From NCBI GenBank assembly GCA_964373065.1, contig CAYJSJ010000002.1, positions 17,480-81,479 of the forward strand: a stretch of DNA of 64,000 bases, read 5' to 3'. Shown here one piece after another: positions 16,771 through 24,089 of the stretch (positions are counted from its first letter, which is position 1; each line of letters opens with the position of its first letter). A program made the translations under genes and the position numbers. This DNA is from CAYJSJ01 sp964373065 (lineage in GTDB: Bacteria; Patescibacteriota; Gracilibacteria; Peribacterales; Peribacteraceae). The notes under the pieces were generated by a model. The model ran no database searches and had not been told where the DNA came from. It was given only the letters and a program-made list of their open reading frames with translations.

Positions 16771-17556
16771 ATGCAAATCTATACAAAGAAATCTCTCATT
16801 GAAAAGCTGCTGGAGATTGTTAAAAAGGGATGGATCCCAAACAGTCGTCATGGAAATCACGGCGGCATTGGCAATACTCTCGAAGACCTTCTCGGCATCA
16901 AAGAAAATAATTTACCAATTCCGAATGCTGCCGAATGGGAACTAAAGGCACAATGTCTCAACTCCACTTCGCTCACAACGCTTTTTCATACTGAACCATC
17001 ACCGCGTGCTATACGCTTTGTTCCACAGGTACTCTTGCCAAAGTACGGCTGGGCGCATCAAGAGGATGGCAAAAAATACGCAAAAGGTGAAATGAGCTTC
17101 CGGCAAACAATACATGGAAAATCGCGAAGTGATCGTGGCTTCAAAGTAATGATTGATCGAAAATCACAGAAGATTTTGATTTCCTTTGATGCGCAAAGTG
17201 TTGACCCACGGCACAAGGATTGGATCAAATCTGTAAAAAAACGTGTTGGCCTTGATGAACTCAGCCCACAACCATATTGGGGGTTTGACGACTTGGAACA
17301 TAAGGCCGGCACAAAGCTACTCAATACCTTTTACGTTCAGGCAGAAGTTAAAATCAAGAATAAGAAAGAATACTATCACTATGTAAAAGTAATGATGCTT
17401 CAAAATTTTAGTTTCGAAGGATTTCTGAAAGCATTAGAGGAAGGGAAAATCCTCGTGGACTTTGACGCTCGTACTGGACACAATCACGGCACAAAATTCC
17501 GCATGAGACAGGAATGCTTGCCGATGTTGTATGAAAATAAGCGAATTATCCTCTAA
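16771..17556 (+). CDS. Restriction endonuclease, MvaI/BcnI-like family
   Basis: Type II endonuclease expected to cut the site modified by the preceding methyltransferase. 261 residues, the family's size. The family core is visible: G-G-I-G-N-T-L-E-D-L-L-G-I-K-E-N-N near 31-47, then E-W-E-L-K-A-Q near 55-61, the catalytic E-x-K-type strand. Position 52, just before that strand, is Asn; many family members have an acidic residue hereabouts, so catalytic competence should be checked. MvaI cuts CCWGG and BcnI CCSGG, so a CC-N-GG-like site is a reasonable guess only. Start codon 3 bases after the methyltransferase stop. Confidence 0.85.
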   Translation: MQIYTKKSLIEKLLEIVKKGWIPNSRHGNHGGIGNTLEDLLGIKENNLPIPNAAEWELKAQCLNSTSLTTLFHTEPSPRAIRFVPQVLLPKYGWAHQEDGKKYAKGEMSFRQTIHGKSRSDRGFKVMIDRKSQKILISFDAQSVDPRHKDWIKSVKKRVGLDELSPQPYWGFDDLEHKAGTKLLNTFYVQAEVKIKNKKEYYHYVKVMMLQNFSFEGFLKALEEGKILVDFDARTGHNHGTKFRMRQECLPMLYENKRIIL

Positions 17557-17559
17557 AGT

Positions 17560-17661
17560 ATGGCACTAAACACTTCAGGAACTTTCTATAATAAGTTGAG
17601 CGGAAAGCGTGAAGATTCTGCTGATTTAAAATCATGTATCGAAAAAACGGTTACTAAATAA
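17560..17661 (+). pseudogene. 33-codon open frame after the restriction gene, possibly a truncated third gene
   Basis: An ATG 3 bases after the restriction gene's stop begins M-A-L-N-T-S-G-T-F-Y-N-K-L-S-G-K-R-E-D, protein-like and with the same tight spacing as the two genes before it. It stops (TAA at 17659) about 10 bases before the IS200/IS605 left end. The simplest reading is the N-terminus of a third operon gene lost when the transposon arrived. It is too short to identify. Confidence 0.4.
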
Positions 17662-17670
17662 GAATCACTA

Positions 17671-18300
17671 AACCACCGGCTCTGCCGGTGAGACTTTCGT
17701 GTGTTCTACCATTCCGGCATTGATTTACGATGAACGCGGAGAAGCCCCTGGAAGAGCGTTTCCCCACGTTCATCATGCGATCTTTACAATCACAGAGTCA
17801 CGCAGTCTGGGACTGCAAATACCATGTTGTCATTGTACCCAAATACCGCAAGAAAGTTCTCTATGGAAATGTCCGGGTGCAGATCGGAAAGATACTCAGA
17901 GAACTCGCGAAACAGAAGGAATGCGAAATCCTCGAAGGAGGTGCTCCACCCGACCACATGCACTTCGTTATTTCCATTCCTCCCAAATACTCCGTTGCCT
18001 ACATGATGGGATTCCTGAAAGGGAAATCAGCCATCAAAGCTCATAACACGTTCTGCAAAAAACACAGAGTGATCGCACAAAAATCGCTCTGGGCACGTGG
18101 TTACTTCGTTTCAACCGTTGGCATCGACGAAGACACCATCAGAGCATACGTGAAGAATCAGATAGAAGAGGATCGATCGGAAGACCGCAATCCCAAGCTC
18201 GATCTCAGTCGGGACGAATAAGAACAGCCGGTGGCTTTGATTCACTTTAGCAAGCCCCTTCTAGGGGCTCTCCTCAAGCCACCGGTTCTACCGGTGGTTA
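17671..18300 (+). mobile_element. IS200/IS605-family insertion sequence
   Basis: A single-transposase element bounded by the imperfect palindromes expected of this family: left CACCGGC-TCT-GCCGGTG (17674-17690) and right CCACCGG-TTCTA-CCGGTGG (18279-18297). A further hairpin AGCCCC-TTCTA-GGGGCT lies at 18253-18269. No tnpB. These elements move as single strands and make no target duplication, so exact ends cannot be fixed from one copy. It lies between a truncated plus-strand frame and a truncated minus-strand frame. Confidence 0.88.
17775..18221 (+). CDS. tnpA: IS200/IS605 transposase TnpA (HUH, Y1 type)
   Basis: Single-strand DNA transposase. 148 residues from the ATG at 17775, which matches the family start; 15 further codons upstream are open but unlike the family. 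The HUH motif is H-M-H at 61-63, followed by F-V-I-S-I-P; the probable nucleophile Tyr is Y125 in R-A-Y-V-K-N-Q. The N-terminal Y-H-V-V-I-V-P-K-Y-R strand is typical. Complete and apparently able to function. Confidence 0.95.
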   Translation: MRSLQSQSHAVWDCKYHVVIVPKYRKKVLYGNVRVQIGKILRELAKQKECEILEGGAPPDHMHFVISIPPKYSVAYMMGFLKGKSAIKAHNTFCKKHRVIAQKSLWARGYFVSTVGIDEDTIRAYVKNQIEEDRSEDRNPKLDLSRDE

Positions 18301-18431
18301 CTGACCAATCCCCCTCGCAAACGAGCTGCTTCTCTGACGAGTTCATTCCGGTACTTTCCGCCTCCAACTTTTACATCTCGTACGATCTGGCTAGCAATCA
18401 CTATATTCGAATTTTGAGATGACTCTGGCAT
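18288..18431 (-). pseudogene. Truncated 47-codon gene ending inside the IS right end
   Basis: Starts ATG at 18431 with a divergent promoter just upstream. Reads M-P-E-S-S-Q-N-S-N-I-V-I-A-S-Q-I-V-R-D-V and then a basic, helix-like stretch (K-Y-R-N-E-L-V-R-E-A-A-R-L-R-G-G-L-V-S) until it meets the transposon's right palindrome, where the frame ends at a TAG belonging to the element. The C-terminus was therefore probably removed by the insertion. No family recognised; it might have been a small regulator or antitoxin. Confidence 0.5.
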
Positions 18432-18440
18432 AGGAAAAAT

Positions 18441-18476
18441 TATGCTATTGAAATGATGTACAATGTCAATAGCATA
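18441..18476. promoter_or_regulatory. Divergent promoter with 11-bp inverted repeat operator
   Basis: TATGCTATTGA (18441-18451) and TCAATAGCATA (18466-18476) are perfect inverted repeats 14 bases apart. Each arm overlaps promoter elements: on the minus strand TTGACA (18469-18464) with a downstream A/T-rich -10, and on the plus strand TTGAAA (18449-18454) with TAGCAT-like boxes. This is the usual layout for a dimeric repressor controlling two divergent genes. Confidence 0.55.
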
Positions 18477-18497
18477 GCATCGTAAGGGGGCATTTTC

Positions 18498-18700
18498 TCG
18501 TGTCTGGACGCTTCCAAAGCCCTGAACTCAAACAAGTACAGAGGCCGTAGGTCAACTGTCTGCCGTTGTCGAACGCCTGACCATGCTCAAGCATCCCGCT
18601 ACCATGGACACCATCGGAGAATGGCGCAGCAAGCGTGATGAGAAGACGATCGAAGAAGCGAGGAAGAGGCTGGGTGGTATGAATGTTTCTTATCAAGGAC
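18498..18700 (+). pseudogene. Frameshifted gene remnant opposite the divergent operator
   Basis: A good ribosome binding site (AAGGGGG at 18484-18490) precedes GTG at 18498, which reads V-S-G-R-F-Q-S-P-E-L-K-Q-V-Q-R-P and then meets a stop. A protein-like frame continues from about 18530 in another phase: E-A-V-G-Q-L-S-A-V-V-E-R-L, then M-L-K-H-P-A-T-M-D-T-I-G-E-W-R-S-K-R-D-E and E-E-A-R-K-R-L-G. A single frameshift would join them. The product would be a small helical protein of unknown function. The latter half of the open frame overlaps the zinc-ribbon gene antisense and is probably not real. Confidence 0.4.
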
Positions 18701-18708
18701 ATCCGTAC

Positions 18709-19002
18709 CTACCCCGCTTTCCACACACACGGCTCTTTGCATTTGCTGCAGTATTGTTCACCGTTATCGTGTGCCGCCCCCGCCGCGCACTTTGCGCCAC
18801 AGCAATCTGAGCGGATTTTTTTCTGAAGAGTACCGGGAATCTGCCTTCTCACACTCACGGAGAGGTGCTTGGGGCAGTACTGTTTTCCGTGAGACTTTTT
18901 ACCGCAGCCTTTCGTATTGCAGATGTCGCGTTGAGTTTGGCGAATGGCGGGAGAGGGGAGAAAGCACGCAACGTGCGCGAAAGCATAGTAGAGGCTTTTC
19001 AC
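18709..19002 (-). CDS. Small double zinc-ribbon-like protein
   Basis: 97 residues. Two metal-site-like clusters: C-x4-C-x9-C-P-K-H near 28-46, and C-C-G-A-K-C near 67-72 followed by Y-C-S-K-C-K-E-P-C near 84-92. The second, C-C-G-A...C-x-K-C-x-x-P-C, is a pattern seen in many small phage and CPR zinc-ribbon proteins. The first 20 residues (M-K-S-L-Y-Y-A-F-A-H) do not look conserved, so the true start may be later. Part of the accessory island. Confidence 0.6.
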   Translation of the reverse strand: MKSLYYAFAHVACFLPSPAIRQTQRDICNTKGCGKKSHGKQYCPKHLSVSVRRQIPGTLQKKIRSDCCGAKCAAGAAHDNGEQYCSKCKEPCVWKAG

Positions 19003-19092
19003 CGTTTTGCCAAGAAGAACGTACAGATAGTGCTCTACGATCGCAGGTTAAAAACAGGGTAATAGAGCTGCAGGTTGTGCGTCAGTGGGTCG

Positions 19093-19839
19093 CTAGAGAC
19101 TGTAGAGCAACGATGCGCCTGCGATAATGCAGGCCAGTTGCAGCAATGAATATGTTGCGCGTGTTTCTTTATGCAGTGCGGGAATAAGATCTGCACCGGC
19201 AATATAGAGAAAATTTCCCGCGGTCAGCGGTAGCAATACCTCTTCTATGTTGTCCACGTGTCCTCGAAGAAAGAGCACGATCGCCACTCCGGCAAATGCG
19301 GTGAGCGCGGAGAGAAAGTTCACAACGAGTGCTTGTACTCTGGAATAGCCGCTATGCAGCAGTATGGAAAAGTCGCCGATCTCCTGCGGAATTTCATGGA
19401 GTATCACGGTAAGCGTTACGGCAATTCCAAGCTGCATATCGGCAAGATACGCAACGGCGATCAGCATGCCATCGAGCACATTGTGCGCTGCGTCGCCGAA
19501 TAAAATCATATTCCCAACGGGGTGGATGTGCTGCGAACATTCCAATGAATGGCAGTGATGCCAGTGAATAAACTTCTCTATGACGAAGGAAAAGAGAATG
19601 CCTACAAACACCATCATCAGGGACGTGGAAAGATTCTTCGTTTCTTCAATCACTTCCGGTAGTAAATGCATAAAAACATTGCCGAAGAGCGCTCCCGTTG
19701 CGAAGCTGACGAGGTACTGGAGAATCTTCTGTACGATGTCATCGCGGATGGAGAGCAGGAAGATGCCGACGAATGAAATAAGGCTTACCCCCAAGACACT
19801 CAGGAAGATCCATGGAAGGACTGCGATATTCGTCATCAT
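19093..19839 (-). CDS. ZIP family divalent metal transporter
   Basis: Imports Zn2+ or a similar metal across the cytoplasmic membrane. 248 residues, eight hydrophobic segments. The metal-site helices read H-N-V-L-D-G-M-L-I-A-V-A and H-E-I-P-Q-E-I-G-D-F-S-I-L-L, the ZIP signatures. A His-rich loop (H-W-H-H-C-H...H-I-H) precedes them, as in many members. Single gene, transcribed away from the methyltransferase at 19952. Confidence 0.94.
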   Translation of the reverse strand: MMTNIAVLPWIFLSVLGVSLISFVGIFLLSIRDDIVQKILQYLVSFATGALFGNVFMHLLPEVIEETKNLSTSLMMVFVGILFSFVIEKFIHWHHCHSLECSQHIHPVGNMILFGDAAHNVLDGMLIAVAYLADMQLGIAVTLTVILHEIPQEIGDFSILLHSGYSRVQALVVNFLSALTAFAGVAIVLFLRGHVDNIEEVLLPLTAGNFLYIAGADLIPALHKETRATYSLLQLACIIAGASLLYSL

Positions 19840-19951
19840 GGTTTTTTGCTCAGGGAAGTCGTAGCGGGCAGTATACCCCTGCTCGGCAGCCGGTCAAAGA
19901 GATCACATGTTTTTTCAGCAGCATTCTTTTATATTTTGGTACATTATCCCC

Positions 19952-20488
19952 ATGCAACCCGTCGATATCCTTCTTCTCTTCCTTATTTTGTGGGTGGTTG
20001 CCATCGTTCTGATGGTGTTCACATCCGTGTTTCTGCGTGCTCCGTATGTTCCGACCCCCGTAAAGGTGGCAAAGCAGATGGTGCATTTTGCGGGGTTACA
20101 GGGGAAGGAGACGGTCTACGACTTGGGTGCCGGTGATGCGCGGCTTCTCATAGAGACAAAGCGGATGCATCCGCAGACTGTTGCAAAGGGGTTTGAGTTG
20201 TCGCCGCCCGTGTATCTGGCGGGGCTCTTTCGCATCTGGATGTCCGGGACATCCGTATCCCTCCGTATGCGAAACTTTTTTTCGCAGGATGTTTCCGATG
20301 CAGATTGTATTTACTTGTATCTCATGCCCGGAGCTATGAAGCGGCTGCAAGAGAAGTTTGAACATGAACTGAAGCGAGGGACGAAGATCGTGTCGCATGC
20401 GTTCACGTTTCCCGATCGCACGCCGCTGAAGACTATGCCAGTGCCGTGGCTGAAGGGAGAGAAGAAGATCTACCTGTATGAATGGTGA
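19952..20488 (+). CDS. Membrane-anchored class I SAM-dependent methyltransferase
   Basis: 178 residues from the ATG at 19952, 6 bases after a TACATT -10-like box. One N-terminal membrane helix (I-L-L-L-F-L-I-L-W-V-V-A-I-V-L-M-V-F) is followed by a short Rossmann methyltransferase: motif I T-V-Y-D-L-G-A-G-D-A-R-L-L-I, and later D-C-I-Y-L-Y-L-M-P. The substrate is unknown; similar proteins are common in CPR genomes. Its end overlaps the end of the convergent comEC gene by 19 bases. Confidence 0.85.
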   Translation: MQPVDILLLFLILWVVAIVLMVFTSVFLRAPYVPTPVKVAKQMVHFAGLQGKETVYDLGAGDARLLIETKRMHPQTVAKGFELSPPVYLAGLFRIWMSGTSVSLRMRNFFSQDVSDADCIYLYLMPGAMKRLQEKFEHELKRGTKIVSHAFTFPDRTPLKTMPVPWLKGEKKIYLYEW

Positions 20489-21999
20489 TTCTGACGCATA
20501 TGTATCGTTTTTACTTCTACGTTAGCTGGCGGTTTCAACCGCCGGTGAGCAAGGATTCCCGTGAGAATGCCGTAGTACGAAAGGAGCATGCCGGGATGTA
20601 GAGCAATATTGACCGATGCCAGAGGGATTGCCGCTGAAAACTCAGCAACACGTATGATCCATTCCAGACATGCCCATCCGAGGTACGCAACCATCTGCCC
20701 GAGGGGAAGAGAGATGTAACTGAGCAATGTTCCGAAACTGCCGAAGATCATGGCAAGCGGAATGAGCGGTGCAACGAGGAGGTTTGCCACGGGAGCGATG
20801 AGTGAAACCCTACCGAAGAGCATGGCGACAAGCGGCACAGCAGCGATCTGTGCTGCGACCGTCATCTGCAACGATTCGCGTATGGCAAATGTCTCGGGTA
20901 CGCGACGAAAGAGGGGGCCAAGCAGTGGAGAAAGTTCCATGAGCCCAATGACTGCAAGGAAGGAGAGCTGGAATCCCGCGTCGTACCAGAGAATTTTCGG
21001 ATTCCATACGACCATGAAAAATGCTGCCCACAGCAGCGAGAGGCGTGCAGTGCCGATGCGATTCATTTGAAGGGCAAGCAGCCCCAGTATTCCCATGATC
21101 GCCGCTCGAACCACGGCGGCACCAGCGCCGACAAAGAGCGTAAAGAGTACTATGGCGCCCACAGCCGGATAGAACCGGATGCGGGGCGGAAGCCAGAAGA
21201 GCAGGCTCCCGATAAACACGATGACGATGGTGATATTGTAACCCGAGATTGCAACGATGTGCGTGAGTCCCGTTATATTGAAGATCGTCGTCAGATTCTC
21301 CGGTATTCCTCTGCGTGTACCGGTAAGCAGCCCCGCCATAAACGAAGCGTGCGGTTCGGGGAAGAGACGGTTGAGCCGGTGTTCGAAACGGGTTTTGAGA
21401 GTATAGAGCGTGGAGATGGGGTTGGGGATGGGGATAGGGTTGGGGTTAGGGATAGGGATAGGAGTGATGGTGCCCCTATACATGACGGCATAGATGTCGT
21501 AGCGGCTTAGGTATCTGTCGTAGCGGAATGTTTCGATGGCGCTCGGGCGTTCGAGTTTGCCCAGTACCCTCACCGTGTCTCCGTAGAAAAATTCCGGCCA
21601 CAGCCGGTGGTCTGTGACGAGAACCTTTCCAAGGAGTGGTGTGATGGTTGTTCCGGAGCCGTCTACCAGTGACGATACGGCGATCGTATATTTGGTCTGC
21701 AGCGGGCGGCGGTCGGGTTCGTCTGCCACGATTCCTTCGATGGTAACGGTGTTTCCCCGTGCATAAAAATCGACAGTGTTCGGAGTCTCTCTATGCGTAG
21801 TGCGCGCGACTGCAACAAAGGCGGTAAGCATTCCGGCAAGCACCGCCGCAGCTGCAAATTTTTTTCGCATACTAAGCACGGTTGCAAGTCCGCAGAGTCC
21901 GATGAGTATCCAAAACGGATAGGAGCGTTCCTGCCACCACTGCAGGAGGAAGATGCTTATCAAACATGATCCGAGGAAGCTGTACGCGATTATCGCCAT
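20470..21999 (-). CDS. comEC: ComEC/Rec2-type DNA uptake channel, lacking the C-terminal nuclease-like domain
   Basis: Membrane channel for single-stranded DNA in natural transformation. 509 residues: N-terminal helices, an OB-like DUF4131 region (V-T-I-E-G-I-V-A-D-E-P-D), then the Competence domain with G-L-T-H-I-V-A-I-S-G-Y-N-I-T near 225. Typical ComEC is 700-800 residues with a C-terminal metallo-beta-lactamase domain that is absent here. A G-rich repeat tract at 21413-21464 encodes a Pro-Ile/Pro-Asn dipeptide run (P-I-P-I-P-N-P-N-P-I) in the middle. The last codons come from a palindrome. It overlaps the start of rsmA's downstream end by 10 bases, so the two are probably co-transcribed. 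Confidence 0.9.
   Translation of the reverse strand: MAIIAYSFLGSCLISIFLLQWWQERSYPFWILIGLCGLATVLSMRKKFAAAAVLAGMLTAFVAVARTTHRETPNTVDFYARGNTVTIEGIVADEPDRRPLQTKYTIAVSSLVDGSGTTITPLLGKVLVTDHRLWPEFFYGDTVRVLGKLERPSAIETFRYDRYLSRYDIYAVMYRGTITPIPIPNPNPIPIPNPISTLYTLKTRFEHRLNRLFPEPHASFMAGLLTGTRRGIPENLTTIFNITGLTHIVAISGYNITIVIVFIGSLLFWLPPRIRFYPAVGAIVLFTLFVGAGAAVVRAAIMGILGLLALQMNRIGTARLSLLWAAFFMVVWNPKILWYDAGFQLSFLAVIGLMELSPLLGPLFRRVPETFAIRESLQMTVAAQIAAVPLVAMLFGRVSLIAPVANLLVAPLIPLAMIFGSFGTLLSYISLPLGQMVAYLGWACLEWIIRVAEFSAAIPLASVNIALHPGMLLSYYGILTGILAHRRLKPPANVEVKTIHMRQNHHSYR
20526..20555. repeat. Palindromic element at the comEC 3' end
   Basis: GTTAGCTGGCGG-TTTCAA-CCGCCGGTGAGC, a relative of the inner palindrome at 11262-11291. 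It lies inside the coding end of comEC and supplies residues such as R-R-L-K-P-P-A-N-V. Position given to within a few bases. Confidence 0.6.
21413..21464. repeat. G-rich hexamer tract inside comEC
   Basis: About 50 bases of GGGGAT/AGGGTT/AGGGAT units of period 6 on the plus strand. On the coding strand it gives alternating Pro-Ile and Pro-Asn. A multiple of three, so the frame is kept. Confidence 0.8.
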
Positions 22000-22835
22000 G
22001 GCATCTCAGCCTGCATCGCTACATTTGCTATCGCTATCCACTCGGCGATCGAAAGTGTCTGCGGTCTTCGTTTTTCGTCTATTCCTGCAGAAGAAAGCAG
22101 TTCCAAGCCTCCACGGAACGTAGAGAAACTATTGCGGAGCATTTTTCGTTTCATGGAGAAGGCGATTTTCGTCAGTTTCATGATCTGCCGCAGCGTTGCT
22201 GCATCGGCGAGAGGTTTTTCGAAGCAATTGATGTGAATAACTGCGGAATCCACCTTCGGGGGAGGGAGGAATGCGTTAGACGGTACGTTGATTACTTTTT
22301 TGGGTGCGCCAAAGAGTCCGACGATGATCGTGAGCATGCTGGTATTTTTTACATCGCAGATCCTGTCCGCCACTTCTCGTTGCATGAGGAGCGTCATACG
22401 CTTCGGCGGTGTCTCGGATTCCAGGAAGACGTGCCTGAGCAGTGGCGACGTGATGTGGTAGGGGATGTTGGCGACAATTGTGTAATTGCCCTTCGGCATG
22501 GGGACATGGAGGGCATTCTGATGGATAGTTTGTAGCTTAGAGCTTGTAGCTGGTAGTTGTGTGCGTACATATTCTTCAAGCAGGGGAATCATGCGTTCAT
22601 CCAGCTCGATAGCGGTGACTTTGGAGGCGTGTTTCAGAAGTTCCTTTGTCAGGATGCCGATACCAGGACCGATCTCTACGATGTGATCTTTTGGGTGGAT
22701 CTGGGCAACTTCAACGATTTTGTCGAGCACGTGCTGGTCGATCAAAAAGTGTTGCCCAAGGTCGGTATTGAGCCGTACGTGGTGCTCTTTGCAGAAGTGC
22801 CGGATTTTTTCGCTGAGGTTCTTTATCTTCATCAT
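21990..22835 (-). CDS. rsmA: 16S rRNA (adenine-1518/1519-N6)-dimethyltransferase
   Basis: Dimethylates two adenines of 16S rRNA helix 45 during ribosome assembly. 281 residues. The family start is L-N-T-D-L-G-Q-H-F-L-I-D near 18-29, SAM motif V-E-I-G-P-G-I-G-I-L-T near 49-59, acidic V-T-A-I-E-L-D-E-R, and the catalytic N-I-P-Y-H-I motif near 125. Between the latter two, at about 93-104, a run T-Q-L-P-A-T-S-S-K-L-Q-T is encoded by a 7-base repeat tract (22527-22560) and looks like an insertion. Likely co-transcribed with comEC. Confidence 0.94.
   Translation of the reverse strand: MMKIKNLSEKIRHFCKEHHVRLNTDLGQHFLIDQHVLDKIVEVAQIHPKDHIVEIGPGIGILTKELLKHASKVTAIELDERMIPLLEEYVRTQLPATSSKLQTIHQNALHVPMPKGNYTIVANIPYHITSPLLRHVFLESETPPKRMTLLMQREVADRICDVKNTSMLTIIVGLFGAPKKVINVPSNAFLPPPKVDSAVIHINCFEKPLADAATLRQIMKLTKIAFSMKRKMLRNSFSTFRGGLELLSSAGIDEKRRPQTLSIAEWIAIANVAMQAEMPWR
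22527..22560. repeat. GTAGCTT/GTAGCTG-type tract inside rsmA
   Basis: Imperfect units of about 7 bases (GTAGCTT, GAGCTTG, TAGCTGG). The same CTACAAG/CTACCAG family occurs in intergenic DNA at 26391 and 31221. It encodes Ser/Thr/Pro-rich residues in RsmA. Confidence 0.65.
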
Positions 22836-23021
22836 TGACGATCGATATTCTACCAGTAGAATATGTGCTGTATATGATTGCTCGGATGTTTGTATTCGGC
22901 TTCTGGTATCTCCTCTTTACTGCGGGGAAGGAGCCGTTGCGTCTGAGGTAAAGCACTCTTCAAGCAAATCGCAAGGCACCTTCTCCACGAGGCACCTTTT
23001 TTTCTATTTCCCCTTTCTATC

Positions 23022-24035
23022 ATGGCATTCACGTACATTTCCGACTTACCCGCTTCCAGCAAAATCTCAGAGTTGTATCCCGTTACTCCGGAGCACAAAA
23101 TTGATGAACGCCGAGCTCAGATTTGCAGTATTCTGAGTGGCAATGATGAACGATTACTGCTTATCACTGGCTTATGTTCAGCCTTCCCCTTCGATACTGT
23201 TTTGCAGTATGCAGACCAGCTTTCGCGGTTACAGGAAGAAGTGGGCAAAAAATTGTGTATAGTATTACGTACATTCATTCAGAAGCCGCGAACGACCGTG
23301 GGTTGGCCTGGGCCGCTCAATCAACCCGATCCTCTTTGTGCACCGGATATTGTGAAAGGGATCCACAGTTGCCGCGCGATGATGCATGTTGTCGGTAAAC
23401 AACTGCCTCTCGCCGATGAAATGCTTTTCACGCATAACGAGGATTATTTTGGGGCTCTCCTCAGCTTCACAACTCTTGGTGCGCGTAGTGCGGAAGATAT
23501 GGAGCATCGATATATTGCTTCAGGAATAGATATGGCAGTGGGAGTAAAAAATCCTACCAGCGGTGATATTGAAGTAGGGGTGAACGGTGTTGAAGCAGTG
23601 CAAGCTCCCCATGAATTTGCACATCATGGACAGCACGTGCGTTCCAGTGGCAATTCCTATGCGCATCTTATTCTTCGTGGGGGTAAAAAAGATTCCAATT
23701 ATGGTCCACGATCCATAGCAGAAGCTCATACATTGTTACATGAAAGAAAAGTGCGGAACCCGTCTATTCTTGTTGATGCAAGCCATGATAATTCTCGTCA
23801 TGGTTTCGTAAAGGATCCGCTGCTTCAGGAACATGTAATAAGGGATGTTCTCTTTGGGATTACTTCGCGTCGAGAGGAGTATTCCTTTGTTAGAGGTTTT
23901 ATGATGGAGAGCAATATGAAGGGGGGATCTCAAAAAATCAGCCCAACGATGGATCCTCATATCTCCATTACTGATCCGTGCCTAAGTTGGCAGGATACTG
24001 AGCGGATTATCCGTAATATCGCCGATCAGTTATAG
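23022..24035 (+). CDS. 3-deoxy-7-phosphoheptulonate (DAHP) synthase, type I
   Basis: Would condense phosphoenolpyruvate and erythrose-4-phosphate, the first step to aromatic amino acids. 337 residues, close to the AroF/G/H length. Conserved stretches include V-L-R-T-F-I-Q-K-P-R-T-T-V-G-W-P-G (PEP/E4P binding), G-A-R-S-A-E-D-M-E-H-R, G-V-K-N-P-T-S-G-D, and V-D-A-S-H-D-N-S with the metal His. No other shikimate gene is in the window and it stands alone, so its role here is uncertain. Upstream 22975-23003 contains a direct repeat AGGCACCTT before a T-run, of unknown meaning. Confidence 0.9.
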   Translation: MAFTYISDLPASSKISELYPVTPEHKIDERRAQICSILSGNDERLLLITGLCSAFPFDTVLQYADQLSRLQEEVGKKLCIVLRTFIQKPRTTVGWPGPLNQPDPLCAPDIVKGIHSCRAMMHVVGKQLPLADEMLFTHNEDYFGALLSFTTLGARSAEDMEHRYIASGIDMAVGVKNPTSGDIEVGVNGVEAVQAPHEFAHHGQHVRSSGNSYAHLILRGGKKDSNYGPRSIAEAHTLLHERKVRNPSILVDASHDNSRHGFVKDPLLQEHVIRDVLFGITSRREEYSFVRGFMMESNMKGGSQKISPTMDPHISITDPCLSWQDTERIIRNIADQL

Positions 24036-24089
24036 TTTTCTTGCAAAAATAATGAACAAGAAGCAGCCCCTTGGTTAGTATCACTTGCT

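Noticed and set aside
22975..23003. Possible attenuator before DAHP synthase
   Set aside because: The two AGGCACCTT copies are direct, not inverted, so they do not form a terminator stem.
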